Below, in pieces: positions 8,497 through 17,017 of a stretch of 38,179 nucleotides of DNA. The stretch's first letter is position 1, and each line of letters opens with the position of its first letter. The notes under the pieces are model-generated. The model saw nothing but the letters and a program-made list of their open reading frames with translations, had not been told where the DNA came from and ran no database searches. Source of the stretch: Haloferax prahovense DSM 18310 (GTDB taxonomy: Archaea; Halobacteriota; Halobacteria; Halobacteriales; Haloferacaceae); the NCBI RefSeq assembly GCF_000336815.1, contig NZ_AOLG01000052.1:1-38179 (forward strand). Direction: 5' to 3'. Made by a program: the position numbers and the translations under genes.

Positions 8497-9792
8497 GTAA
8501 CCCACGACTGAAGTCGTGGGCTTGTCAGTGGACTCCCCTTCTGCCGTCGTTTTGACGGAGGCGTGGAAATCGCCATTCAGGTTCAGCGTCCCTGACGGGA
8601 GCGCACACTGACAGGGTGCGCCTCCACTCGAAGACGTCTGCCCCGAGTAGAGTCTCTTGAGTAGTTTCCGAGCGATGTTCTTACTCGCGTTGTAGTCCGC
8701 GTTCAGTTCGTACTCGCACTTCTGACACACGAACTGATGCTTCGTCCGCCGATTCGATTCGTGCGTAAACCCGCACGACGAACACCGCTGACTCGTGTAC
8801 GCAGGGCTCACCTGCTCAACCTTGATCCCGAACATCTCCGCCTTGTACTCAACGTACTGGGAGAGGCGTCGGAACGCCCATGCGTGGAATCGCTTCGCAC
8901 CAGCCATCCGTTTGCGAATCCCTGTCAAGTTCTCGAACGCGATGTGCGTACAGCCGTGATCTTGGGCTTCTTCGAGAATCTGGTTCGAGGCACGGTGGAG
9001 TTCGTCCTGCATCCAACGGTGTTCGCGGTCGTTCATCGACTGAATCGACAGATGCGCCGACCGCGTGCCCGTCTGTTGCATCGACCCGCGAGTCTTCTCG
9101 AACTCTCGGCGTCGATGATTCATCTCGTCGGCGTTCCCGATGAACGCGCCTGTGGAAGTTACGGCAAGCGAGCCATCCACGTTCAGGTCAACACCAAGGA
9201 CTGTTCTGTGCTTGGCGTCTTCAGAAGAAGTCGTAGACTGCTCTTGCTCGTCTATGGTTCGGCGCATCCGTGCGTGGAGATAGAACTCCGACGTAGAGCG
9301 GTCGTACTGCAACGTTGACATCCGGAACTCGTAGTCCTCGTTCAGCAGATACTCGCCAATCGGCGTTCCCTCAGTTTCGCTGGGAATCACGTAGTCGCAC
9401 TCAACGCGACCATTTACTGTCGAGAGCGAAACGTGGTCGCGGTGGAATGTCGCAGAGCGTTTGTCGTAGACGACGCTCCACGCTTTGAAGTACGGTTGAC
9501 TGGTGTTGTCACCTTTCTTGAGTCGGGCGACACCGCTTTTTGTGGCCTCGATAGCGCGTCGAATCCCTTTCTGTACGAGGTTTGCCGTCAACTCCGTCTC
9601 GTTGCGGAGTCGTTCGTAGAGGGCGTTCTCGGCTTTCTGTTTCGAGGTCACACAGTAGTCGTTCGGGTATCTCCACGCCCACTCTGCGGTGGTGTTCGCA
9701 CAGTGAAGGAACTGAGTTTTGGTCTGATGGAGGTCGTCGCACCGCTCGTTGGGTACGTCGAGTTTGACTTTGACGGTGCGAATCACCTCCAT
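8494..9792 (-). CDS. tnpB: TnpB RNA-guided nuclease, IS1341-type (element 2)
   Basis: A 432-residue TnpB closely related to the one at 1551-2789. RuvC residues are intact: Asp in VLGVDLNVDG, Glu in IAFENLTGIR, Asp in LNADYNASKNI. The zinc finger is CSSCG ... CQKC. The C-terminal tail (GGAPCQCALPSGTLNLNG and beyond) reads through the right-end hairpin, and the stop lies at the element boundary. That overlap of coding sequence with guide-RNA scaffold is usual for this family. A TATA-like TTTATAAA (9819-9826) lies about 28 nt upstream of the ATG. Confidence 0.93.
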   Translation of the reverse strand: MEVIRTVKVKLDVPNERCDDLHQTKTQFLHCANTTAEWAWRYPNDYCVTSKQKAENALYERLRNETELTANLVQKGIRRAIEATKSGVARLKKGDNTSQPYFKAWSVVYDKRSATFHRDHVSLSTVNGRVECDYVIPSETEGTPIGEYLLNEDYEFRMSTLQYDRSTSEFYLHARMRRTIDEQEQSTTSSEDAKHRTVLGVDLNVDGSLAVTSTGAFIGNADEMNHRRREFEKTRGSMQQTGTRSAHLSIQSMNDREHRWMQDELHRASNQILEEAQDHGCTHIAFENLTGIRKRMAGAKRFHAWAFRRLSQYVEYKAEMFGIKVEQVSPAYTSQRCSSCGFTHESNRRTKHQFVCQKCEYELNADYNASKNIARKLLKRLYSGQTSSSGGAPCQCALPSGTLNLNGDFHASVKTTAEGESTDKPTTSVVGY

Positions 9793-9927
9793 CGTTAATT
9801 CACATATTAGATAGGTTCTTTATAAACTATATGATTGGCGTGGGGGAGTCGGATTGCTATCGCTCGTGGTTTGTTTCGAGTATTGTCGGATTCCTCCCAC
9901 GGCTTCAGCCGTGGGCTTCCTCCTTGC
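8497..9927 (-). mobile_element. IS1341-type TnpB-only element (element 2)
   Basis: On the minus strand the left end reads GCAAGGAGGAAGCCC, a hairpin (CCCACGGC, TTCA-type loop, 9896-9915), then GGGAGGAATCCGAC and a stretch matching element 1 up to the promoter. The right-end hairpin lies at 8501-8520 and is followed by TTAC (GTAA at 8497-8500), as in element 1. There is no tnpA. The left end abuts a solitary element-1-type right end (9936-9979), so this copy seems to have landed in or recombined with an older element. Confidence 0.8.
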
Positions 9928-9935
9928 ATCTCTGA

Positions 9936-9979
9936 GAGTCCGTGCTGAATGCCACGCCCTTCAGAGCATGGTCGCTCAC
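9936..9979 (+). repeat. Solitary right end of an element-1-type IS
   Basis: The stretch GAGTCCGTGCTGAATGCC, the hairpin CCACGCCC/TTCA/GAGCATGG and the end GCTCAC match the right end of element 1 (2795-2838) almost base for base. No matching tnpB precedes it on the plus strand. It also supplies the stop codon of the CNNM-like gene on the minus strand (9976-9978). Confidence 0.65.
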
Positions 9980-10494
9980 TCGTCGAGATATGGTTTCTCG
10001 ATCTGTTGGTCGCCCCCGATGAGTGTCGTCAGCCATCGCGTGATGATATCGAACAACGCCACGAGTGGCCCCAGTGCGCGTTCGACGTACGAAATTGGGC
10101 GGGCGACACGGAGGCTCCACGACTCTGCGTGGCCGAGGCCGTAGGATTTCGGCACGATTTCTCCGAAGACGAGGATGAGCACACTCACCGAGAGTGTGGC
10201 GACCACGACGGTGAACCCGGGCGGGATGAACCGTGCAACGAGCAGTGTGACGATGCTGGTGATGGCGATGTTGACGAGGTTGTTGCCGACCAGCAGCGTG
10301 ACGAGCAGTCGGTGGGGGTTCGAGCGGAGTTGTTGGAGTGTGCGGCTGTCTTTTGTACTGTCTTCGGTCGCGGTCTCCATCCAGTCATCCGGGAGCGAAA
10401 AGATCGCTGACTCGCTGCTGGAAAAGAACGCACTCAGCAACAACAGAAGCACGACAGCGACGAGTGATGGTCCCAAAATCGAGTATGTATTCAT
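9976..10494 (-). CDS. CNNM/DUF21 domain membrane protein, no CBS domains
   Basis: This 172-residue protein begins with a membrane segment (VAVVLLLLLSAFFSSSESAIFSL) typical of the CNNM/DUF21 transmembrane domain. It continues with LLVTLLVGNNLVNIAITSIVT and LVFGEIVPKSYGLGHAESWSL, the conserved core of Mg/Co efflux-related proteins. The usual CBS pair and CorC/HlyC domain are absent. Either this is one of the standalone DUF21 proteins, or the 3' part was lost when the adjacent element inserted: the stop codon TGA lies inside the element end. The complete relative at 12514-13827 shows what a full version looks like. Confidence 0.78.
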   Translation of the reverse strand: MNTYSILGPSLVAVVLLLLLSAFFSSSESAIFSLPDDWMETATEDSTKDSRTLQQLRSNPHRLLVTLLVGNNLVNIAITSIVTLLVARFIPPGFTVVVATLSVSVLILVFGEIVPKSYGLGHAESWSLRVARPISYVERALGPLVALFDIITRWLTTLIGGDQQIEKPYLDE

Positions 10495-10570
10495 ACCAGA
10501 CTCGTACGCCGGCAGGGGTATGAATATCGGTGGTTGGTCGTTCCTTGGGAGGGAACTCCACGCTACTCCG
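10495..10570. other. Intergenic region before the IS605-type element
   Basis: A short AT-containing stretch upstream of the leftward CNNM-like gene, probably its promoter. It ends at the TTAG target where the IS200/IS605 element begins. I saw no gene in it. Confidence 0.4.
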
Positions 10571-10802
10571 TTAGCTGAAAGTAGGCGCTAAGCCCCCTTC
10601 CTCAGCGAGCGCCGACCGAAGGAAGGGCGCGAGCAGGGAGGGGATACAGCGTCCCCAGAAATCTCTGATTTCTGGTGTGCGGACGAGACGCGCGCGTCTC
10701 GTCAACGCCGCACGGTTCTCATACACTCTACGGTTGCAGGCCCACAGACCCACGTAGTCGCAATGTTTTTGCAGTAGGGTAGCATAATATTGACCGAACC
10801 CA

Positions 10803-11207
10803 ATGGAATACGACCTCGACTCGGGAGCGCACTCAACGTATTCACTGCACTACCACCTGATACTCACCACTAAGTATCGGCGCGGAGTGCTAACCGAGGA
10901 GCGAACCCAATTCATTCACGAGGTCATCAACGGGTTCACGGACAACTACGGTGTCGAACTGACAAACCTCGACGGCGAGGACGACCACGTACACATCCTG
11001 TTCCGAGCGAAACCAACCACAGACCTCGTGAAGTTCATCAACACGGTCAAGGGCGCGACCGCCCGCCGTATCCGCAACGAGTACGCGGACGAACTGAAGA
11101 CCGAACTGTGGGGAGACTCGTTCTGGAACGACTCGTACTGCCTCATCTCGACGGGGCAGGTGTCACTGGATGTGCTGAAACAGTACGTCGAGAACCAACG
11201 CGAGTAG
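10803..11207 (+). CDS. tnpA: TnpA, HUH/Y1 single-strand transposase of IS200/IS605
   Basis: A 134-residue protein with the HUH motif H62-V-H64 in DDHVHILF and the catalytic tyrosine Y128 in LKQYVENQ. SLHYHLILTTKYRR near the start is typical of the family. It excises and inserts the element as single-stranded DNA by recognising the subterminal hairpins. The length is normal. The stop is separated by one base from the start of tnpB, so they form an operon. It is the only intact TnpA in the window and could also mobilise TnpB-only elements whose ends it recognises; their ends differ from its own, so this is uncertain. Confidence 0.95.
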   Translation: MEYDLDSGAHSTYSLHYHLILTTKYRRGVLTEERTQFIHEVINGFTDNYGVELTNLDGEDDHVHILFRAKPTTDLVKFINTVKGATARRIRNEYADELKTELWGDSFWNDSYCLISTGQVSLDVLKQYVENQRE

Positions 11208-11208
11208 A

Positions 11209-12507
11209 ATGTACTACGCCTACAAGTACCGTCTCAAGCCGTCCGACGCCCACCGTGAGGAGTTGGACCGCCACCGAGACATTTGTAGGCAACTCTACAA
11301 CCACACGCTCTACCGCCTCAACGAGTACCAAGACGAACACGGTGAACTGCCGTCCATGACCACACTACGGTCGGAACTGCCCGACCTCAAGAAGTGGTGG
11401 GACGGCCTCTCGGAGGTGTACTCGAAGGTTCTCCAAACCGTCGTGGAACGCCTGTTCGACAACCTCAAAGGACTCTCGGCGCTCAAGAAGAACGGCTACG
11501 GCGTCGGTCAACTCAAGTGGAAGCCGCCACGGGAGTTCTGTAGTTTCACGTACAGTCAGTCTGGCTTCAAGCTCGACAAGAAGGGCGGTCAGACTGTCCT
11601 GTCACTCTCGAAACTCGCAGACATACCGATTCGGCTCCACCGCACCATCCCCGACGACGCGACACTCAAGCAGGTCACGGTCAAGAAGGAACCGACGGGC
11701 GAGTGGTTCGCCACGTTCGGCGTCCAAATGGACCGCGAGCCACCCGAAACCCCTGAAAATCCCGAGCGGTGCGTCGGTATCGACGTAGGGATTCTCAAGT
11801 ACGCCCACGACACCGACGGTACGGCGGTCGGGTCGCTCGACCTCTCAGACGAACGCGACCGCTTGGAACGCGAGCAACGGAAGCTCTCGCGGAAGCAACA
11901 CGGGTCAAACAACTACGAGAAGCAACGACGGCAGGTCGCAGAGTGTCATGCTGACCTCCGACGCAAGCGCCGTGACTTCTTGCACAAACTCTCGAACTAC
12001 TACGCTCGGGAGTACGACTTCGTGGCGGTCGAAGACCTGAACGTGAAGAGGATGATGGAGTCTCCGTCGAACAGTCGAAACACGGCGTCGGCAGCATGGC
12101 GGACGTTCCTCTCGTTGCTCGAATACAAGTGTGAACGGGAGGGAACGCACTTCGTCGCAGTCAACCCGAAAGGGACGACCAAAGAGTGTGCGTCGTGCGG
12201 TGTCTCGACGGAGAAGCCGTTGTGGGTCCGTGAACATTCCTGTCCCGCCTGCGGGTTTGAGGCGGACAGGGACGCGAACGCAGCGTGGAACATTCTTTCT
12301 CGTGGCCTCGAAGACGTAGGAGTGGGATACTCCGAATCAACGTCCTCAGAAACGCGATGCGTTTCTGATGGGCGAACGAGAGCTTCGCTCTCGTTAACGC
12401 CTGTGGAGACTGCGCTCCCTGTGGATACACCTGTGTCTGCAAAGCGCGTCGTGGAAGCAGGAAGCCCTACCCTCAAGGAGCGAACGGCATCAGCCGTGAG
12501 CGAGTAG
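11209..12507 (+). CDS. tnpB: TnpB RNA-guided nuclease of the IS200/IS605 element
   Basis: A 432-residue TnpB with intact RuvC residues: Asp in VGIDVGILKYA, Glu in VAVEDLNVKRM, Asp in EADRDANAAWNIL. The zinc finger is CASCG ... CPACG. It differs from the other four TnpBs in its N-terminus (MYYAYKYRLKPSDAHREEL) and belongs to a separate branch. About 70 residues follow the last RuvC motif (from VGVGYSES on) with little domain character, and they overlap the expected guide-RNA scaffold and right end. The guide, if the family rule holds, would be the flank from 12518. Confidence 0.94.
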   Translation: MYYAYKYRLKPSDAHREELDRHRDICRQLYNHTLYRLNEYQDEHGELPSMTTLRSELPDLKKWWDGLSEVYSKVLQTVVERLFDNLKGLSALKKNGYGVGQLKWKPPREFCSFTYSQSGFKLDKKGGQTVLSLSKLADIPIRLHRTIPDDATLKQVTVKKEPTGEWFATFGVQMDREPPETPENPERCVGIDVGILKYAHDTDGTAVGSLDLSDERDRLEREQRKLSRKQHGSNNYEKQRRQVAECHADLRRKRRDFLHKLSNYYAREYDFVAVEDLNVKRMMESPSNSRNTASAAWRTFLSLLEYKCEREGTHFVAVNPKGTTKECASCGVSTEKPLWVREHSCPACGFEADRDANAAWNILSRGLEDVGVGYSESTSSETRCVSDGRTRASLSLTPVETALPVDTPVSAKRVVEAGSPTLKERTASAVSE

Positions 12508-12513
12508 GGTAGG

Positions 12514-13827
12514 TTAGTTCACTTGGATTACCAGTCGTTCGATTCGAGTTTCATCGACAGCCTCCACTTGAATGATGTATCCGTCCATATCGATCTGATC
12601 GCCAACGACAGGAACCCTGCCGAGGCGACTGAAGACCAGTCCACCGATCGTCTCGACGTCGTCGCTCTCGAATCGGGTGTCGAGTCGATCGTTCACGTCC
12701 TGAATCGGGACCCCTCCGTCGACGACGTACGCGCCGTCGTCTCGCTTCTCGATAGACGGCTCCTGGGCGGCGGTATCGAACTCGTCTTGGATGTCACCCA
12801 CGATCTCTTCGAGAATATCTTCGATGGTCACAATCCCCTCGAAGACGCCCCATTCGTCGACGACGACGGCCATCTGGCCTTCCCCACGCGTCTGAAAGTC
12901 GGCGAGAATCGTGTCGATCCGTCGCGTTTCCGGGATGGTGAGGACTGGCCGGGCAAGGTCTCGCGCGGTCATCGAGTCACTCAACTCTGGCTCGGTTTCA
13001 CTCACTCGCAGGATGTCTTTTGCGTGAACGAATCCGAGCGGCTGGTCGCCATTCTCGTCGAGCACGAGATAGCGCGTGTAGGTTCCCGTCGCGACAACTG
13101 ACCGGAGGTCCGGAAACGACATCGAGGCGGGGATGGTCTCGACGTCCGGACGTGGAGTCATGATCTCGCGAGCGATCGTGTCGCCGAGTTCGAAGACGCT
13201 CTCTATCATTTCGACCTCGTCGACGTCGATGTGGCCCGTCTCTTCGGACCGCGTGAGAATCATCCGAATTTCCTCTTCAGTATGGGTTTCTTCGCTTTCG
13301 GATGCCGGTGAGACGCCCGCGAGGCGGGTGAAGTAGTTGGCAGTCCCGTTGAAGACGATGATGCCAGGCACGAACACGTAGTAGAAGAACTTCATGAGCG
13401 GGGCGACGAGGAGCGCGATACGCGGGGCCTCTTGAATCGCGAACGTCTTCGGCGCGAGTTCGCCGAATACCACGTGGAGGAACGTGATGAACCCGAATCC
13501 GAGAACGAACGCGACGAGATGGACCGACCCCGCGGGAAGCACCCGGCCGAGGACGGGTTCGATGAGTGCCGCCACGGCCGGTTCGCCAATCCAGCCGAGA
13601 CCGAGCGAGGAGAGCGTGATCCCAAGTTGACTGACCGCCAGATAGTCGTCCAGATTCTGAATGACGTCCTGTACGAGTGCTGCCCCCGGTTTGCCGCGTT
13701 CGACGAGCGTGTTCACCTGCGTGGGCCGGACTTTGACGAACGCGAACTCCGCAGCCACGAAGACGCCGTTCATGATGACAAGAAAGAACGCGAGAAGCAG
13801 TCCGCCGAGAGAGAACAAATCCACCAT
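12514..13827 (-). CDS. CNNM/CorC-type protein (DUF21 + CBS pair + CorC_HlyC)
   Basis: A 437-residue protein with a DUF21/CNNM transmembrane domain (about residues 5-190, with AAEFAFVKVRPTQVNTLVERG and FGELAPKTFAIQEAP). The EIRMILTRSEETGHIDVDEVEMIESVFEL linker is followed by two CBS domains (about 210-335, IMTPRPDVETIPAS and ARDLARPVLTIPETRR) and a C-terminal CorC_HlyC domain. The family is linked to Mg2+/Co2+ efflux or membrane ion balance. The IS605-type element inserted at TTAG, whose first three bases are this gene's stop codon on the minus strand, so the protein is unchanged. Confidence 0.92.
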   Translation of the reverse strand: MVDLFSLGGLLLAFFLVIMNGVFVAAEFAFVKVRPTQVNTLVERGKPGAALVQDVIQNLDDYLAVSQLGITLSSLGLGWIGEPAVAALIEPVLGRVLPAGSVHLVAFVLGFGFITFLHVVFGELAPKTFAIQEAPRIALLVAPLMKFFYYVFVPGIIVFNGTANYFTRLAGVSPASESEETHTEEEIRMILTRSEETGHIDVDEVEMIESVFELGDTIAREIMTPRPDVETIPASMSFPDLRSVVATGTYTRYLVLDENGDQPLGFVHAKDILRVSETEPELSDSMTARDLARPVLTIPETRRIDTILADFQTRGEGQMAVVVDEWGVFEGIVTIEDILEEIVGDIQDEFDTAAQEPSIEKRDDGAYVVDGGVPIQDVNDRLDTRFESDDVETIGGLVFSRLGRVPVVGDQIDMDGYIIQVEAVDETRIERLVIQVN

Positions 13828-13851
13828 ACTCAGTTACGGGTGTAGGGACAC

Positions 13852-13888
13852 TTATCACATCCCCCTCGGCGTTCACACCGAGGGGTAT
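13852..13888 (-). repeat. Possible solitary IS1341-type right end upstream of the CNNM gene
   Basis: On the minus strand a perfect stem (CCCCTCGG ... CCGAGGGG) is followed by GGATGTGA, resembling the [hairpin]-GGATGTCA right ends at 18335 and 23379. It lies 25-60 nt before the CNNM start, where it could also act as a transcription or mRNA hairpin. The loop differs from the TTTA/TTCA loops of the other ends, so the assignment is tentative. Confidence 0.35.
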
Positions 13889-14029
13889 CACTTACGGACC
13901 CACGGGGGCAACGTACGGGTTCGTATGCTTCTCGTTGGGACGGAGAGAGCGTGGTGACCCAGCCACAGCAGTCGGACTCATCCAGACACCAAGACGACGA
14001 ACGCTCACGGCGGAGCGCCGCGAGCGATC

Positions 14030-15802
14030 TCAGGTCGTCGTGTAGAACAATCGCTGGACGTCGACGATGTTGAACACCCCGTTTCCGGTGACATCGAAGC
14101 GCTCGCTTTGCTCGGTGACCGCCTCGCTGTCTCGATGGGTGAAAAGCGCCTGGACGTCGGTGACGGTCACAGTGCCGTCGCCGTTGACGTCTTCGTACAC
14201 GCCGTCACCATCGGGGTCGGTCGGAGGCGATTCGAAATCTCCGACCGGGTCGACTGTCGGCGCAGTCGACTCGTCGCCGACCGTGAGGCTGCGGTCGAGC
14301 GTTGCCTGGGTCCCCGTGTCGTCACTCGCCGACACATCCAGTGTGTACTCGCCAGCGGCCGTGTCGATATACCGCGTCGTATAGGCGTGCGTCGACCCGT
14401 TTTGTGTCTTCGAGAACGCATCGAGCGTAATCGTCTCCTGGTAGACGGTCGAGGAACTCGCGAGGACGGCTTCGAGCGAGTCGAGCGACTCGTTCGCCGT
14501 GACCGTGAGGACGAGGTCACCGTCAACCAGTTCGGTCGTCGCGTTGAGACCGAGCGGCGTGGGCTCGTCAGTCTCCGTGCTCACGGGATACTCATCGTCA
14601 GCCACCCCGACGAGGTCCGGATACGCACCCGAAGCGACCTGCCACGTTTCGTCGAAGTCCAGCGCAGTCAGGTTCGTCGTCGCCGCCTCGCCCGTCATCT
14701 CGGCGGTCGAGAGCCCGACGCTTCCGTTACCCGCCGCCGCAGCGGTCGCTTGCCCGGACGTCTGTTCGTTCCAATACGACCCCGTGACCGAACTGCCGTA
14801 GTAGAGGCCGCCGACGAGTCCGCCGACGGTTTCCTCGCCGGTCACGTTCGCTGTCGCGTACGAGTTCGCAACAACCCCGCTTTCGTAGTTACTCGACCCG
14901 ACGAGCCCGCCGACGTAGTTCGTGCCGGACACGCGCCCGTGGGCGTGCGTCGCCGTGATGTTCCCCGAGTTGTACCCCACGAGCCCGCCAGTCGCGACGC
15001 TGGTGTCGTCGGTCGTCCCGACGACGGTCGCGTTCACCGCCGCGCGTTCGATCGTCCCGGTGTTCTGTGCGGCGATGCCACCGGCGTACGGCCCACCGGT
15101 GATGTGCCCGGTCACGACGACGTCGCTGATGGTCCCCTCGTTTTCGCCAACGAGGCCACCTGCGCTCCCGGGACTCTCAACCGTGACGGCCGCGCGTGCG
15201 TGTTCGACCGTCCCGCCGTCGGTTGACGCTACCACGCCGGCGACGGTCCCGGTTCCGGTCACCGACCCGGAGACAGTCACCTCGCGGATGACGGTGTCTG
15301 TTGCCGACCCGACGAGGGCGGCCGTCGTGAAGTCGCCAGTGATGGTGGCGTCGGTCAGTCGGAGATTCGTTATCGAACTCTCCGAGGCGTAGCCGACGAG
15401 CGCGACGCCACTCGTCGACGGCCGGTCGATCGTCAGCCCCTCGATCGTGTGATTCGCCCCATCAATGGTGCCCGTGAACGGCGTCCCGAACGTCCCGACA
15501 GGTTCGAAGCCAGAGCCGTTGTTCCACGTCGCCGTCTCGGTCGCATCGATGTCCGAGTCAAGCACGTAGTGGGCATCGAGGTCGTCGCGTATCGCGGCTA
15601 GCCCAGAGGCGTTGGTGATGACGTACGGGTTCACTTCGGTCCCGTTTCCGCTCTGTATTGCGAATGTCTCTGTCGATTCGAGGGCTGGTTGTCTCGTGGG
15701 CTGTTCTTCGTGGTCGACTGTCGTCGCGCCTGCAATCGGTGCGGTGGCCATGAGGCCGCACAACAAGAGTGCAACCGTGGTCTGTGTGAGTTTGTGTCCC
15801 AT
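14030..15802 (-). CDS. Secreted GLUG-repeat protein with C-terminal dockerin-like domain
   Basis: A 590-residue protein with a hydrophobic signal peptide (QTTVALLLCGLMATAPIAGA) for export. Residues about 55-400 form repeated beta-helix units with GLUG-type motifs (AGGLVGENEGTIS, TGGLVGYNSGNIT, VGGLVGSSNYESG, VGGLVGGLYYGSS). A beta-rich region follows (about 410-510, an Ig-like or cell-surface fold). The end has two EF-hand-like segments, DPDGDGVYEDVNGDGTVTVTD and FDVTGNGVFNIVDVQRLF, as in dockerin type I modules. It is probably a surface or released adhesin or polysaccharide-related protein. Dockerins bind cohesins, but no cohesin is visible here. A TATA-like stretch near 15925 could be its promoter. 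Confidence 0.88.
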   Translation of the reverse strand: MGHKLTQTTVALLLCGLMATAPIAGATTVDHEEQPTRQPALESTETFAIQSGNGTEVNPYVITNASGLAAIRDDLDAHYVLDSDIDATETATWNNGSGFEPVGTFGTPFTGTIDGANHTIEGLTIDRPSTSGVALVGYASESSITNLRLTDATITGDFTTAALVGSATDTVIREVTVSGSVTGTGTVAGVVASTDGGTVEHARAAVTVESPGSAGGLVGENEGTISDVVVTGHITGGPYAGGIAAQNTGTIERAAVNATVVGTTDDTSVATGGLVGYNSGNITATHAHGRVSGTNYVGGLVGSSNYESGVVANSYATANVTGEETVGGLVGGLYYGSSVTGSYWNEQTSGQATAAAAGNGSVGLSTAEMTGEAATTNLTALDFDETWQVASGAYPDLVGVADDEYPVSTETDEPTPLGLNATTELVDGDLVLTVTANESLDSLEAVLASSSTVYQETITLDAFSKTQNGSTHAYTTRYIDTAAGEYTLDVSASDDTGTQATLDRSLTVGDESTAPTVDPVGDFESPPTDPDGDGVYEDVNGDGTVTVTDVQALFTHRDSEAVTEQSERFDVTGNGVFNIVDVQRLFYTTT

Positions 15803-16149
15803 TATCGGTTTGGCGTCGTGTCTGTTGGTCCCGTGTTCGACAACTCCCTTCGTCGCGGCACCGTACGCGTTCGTACTCGCTGTGAACCGGCTGCCCCGAC
15901 CTCACCGGTTGTTGATACGTTTTGTATATGTAAAGTTGTGGGACACCACAGGGTCTGGGTGGTTGTTGCGTGGTGTGGCAGTTGTAGGGCTGTGAGACCT
16001 TCAGTTGGTCGAGCTGGTTGTCTCCGGTGTTTCCAGTGCGCTGCCACGAACGCTGGTCTCGGTAAACGACGTCGCCGCGCTCGAAGACCGGTTTCGGCCG
16101 CTACTGGATCGGCCGAACATATATTGAGCTAGTCAACAATTACCCAACA
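15803..16149. other. Intergenic region between the divergent dockerin and kinase genes
   Basis: I see no gene. It should carry the leftward promoter of the secreted protein (AT-rich near 15918-15936) and the rightward promoter of the histidine kinase (ACATATATT at about 16117-16125, some 27 nt before the ATG). Confidence 0.45.
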
Positions 16150-16992
16150 ATGACTGAGGGCCGCCGGTCGAGCGAGGAGCACTCGGGCGAGCCCGAGCCA
16201 GATCAGTACATACAGAACCTCGAACAGTATCGACGCCGGTTGGATGGCGCGATGTTCGCGGGTGATCTGGCTTGGTGGGAGATGGATGTCGAGACGGGGG
16301 CGGTTACTTTCCACGAGAACAAGGCAGACATGCTCGGGTACTCACCCGCGGAGTTCGACCACTACGAGGACTTCACGGAACTCGTCCATCCCGACGACTA
16401 CGAGGGGGCGATGGAGGCGATGCGGGACCATCTCGAAGGCCGGGCTGAAAGATACGACACCGAGTATCGAATTCGAACCGCGTCCGGCGAGTACCGCTGG
16501 TTCCACGACGTCGGTGGCATCACCGAGCGACGTGACGATGGAAGCCCAACGAAAGTCACCGGAGTCGTCATCAACATCACCCGCCGGAAGACAGTCGAAC
16601 AGAACCTCCGTGAGCGGAACGAACAACTGTCGCTCCTCAACCGCATTGTCCGTCACGACATCCGTAACGACATGAGCGTCATCCAAGGATGGGCCGACGT
16701 ACTTCGAGACGAACTCTCTCCCGAAAACAGAGACATACTTGGCCGGATACAACGGGCCAGCCGACACACGACCGGGCTCACGGAGGACGTCCGTGACCTG
16801 ATGACCGTACTCGGTGAGGAGGGGACGACTGTCGAGTTGCAGCCAGTCGACGTAGTCCGTGTTATACGAAATCAAGGAGAATACCTGACCCTTTAGGGTC
16901 AGGATGAATCCGACACTATTCTACCCATCAACCGGTCGGTGGCACGGCAGGATATTCCACGCCACATTGACTACCTTTAATACAATAATACT

Positions 16993-17006
16993 CATAAGTA
17001 CTTATG
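16993..17006. promoter_or_regulatory. Palindrome upstream of tnpB in element 3
   Basis: CATAAGTACTTATG is a perfect 14-bp palindrome ending 11 nt before the ATG at 17018. The related TnpB at 20054-21328 has TTCATAACTGGTTATGAA at the equivalent place. It may be an operator, or a subterminal hairpin read by the transposase. Confidence 0.5.
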
Positions 17007-17017
17007 AACACAGCCCG

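Larger units (their letters stand above)
10575..12517 (+). mobile_element. Complete IS200/IS605 element with tnpA and tnpB
   Basis: The left end begins CTGAAAGTAGGCGCTAAGCC after TTAG (10571-10574), with a GC-rich imperfect hairpin up to about 10645. The right end is a long imperfect hairpin, CCTACCCTCAAGGAGCGA ... GAGCGAGTAGGGTAGG, ending TTAG at 12514-12517. TTAG on both sides fits single-strand insertion next to a tetranucleotide, as in the family. It is the only copy in the window with its own Y1 transposase, so it may be active. Its left end matches the one at the window start. Confidence 0.85.

Noticed and set aside
13910-13940. GGTTCGTATGCTTCTC as a further copy of the third repeat family
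   Set aside because: Only the core TTCGTATGCTT matches, it is alone, and it lies 17 kb from the cluster; probably chance.
14108-15226. 372-codon open frame on the plus strand across the GLUG-repeat gene
   Set aside because: It is antisense to a clear secreted protein with signal peptide and repeats; its Arg/Val-rich translation is typical of a GC-rich shadow frame.
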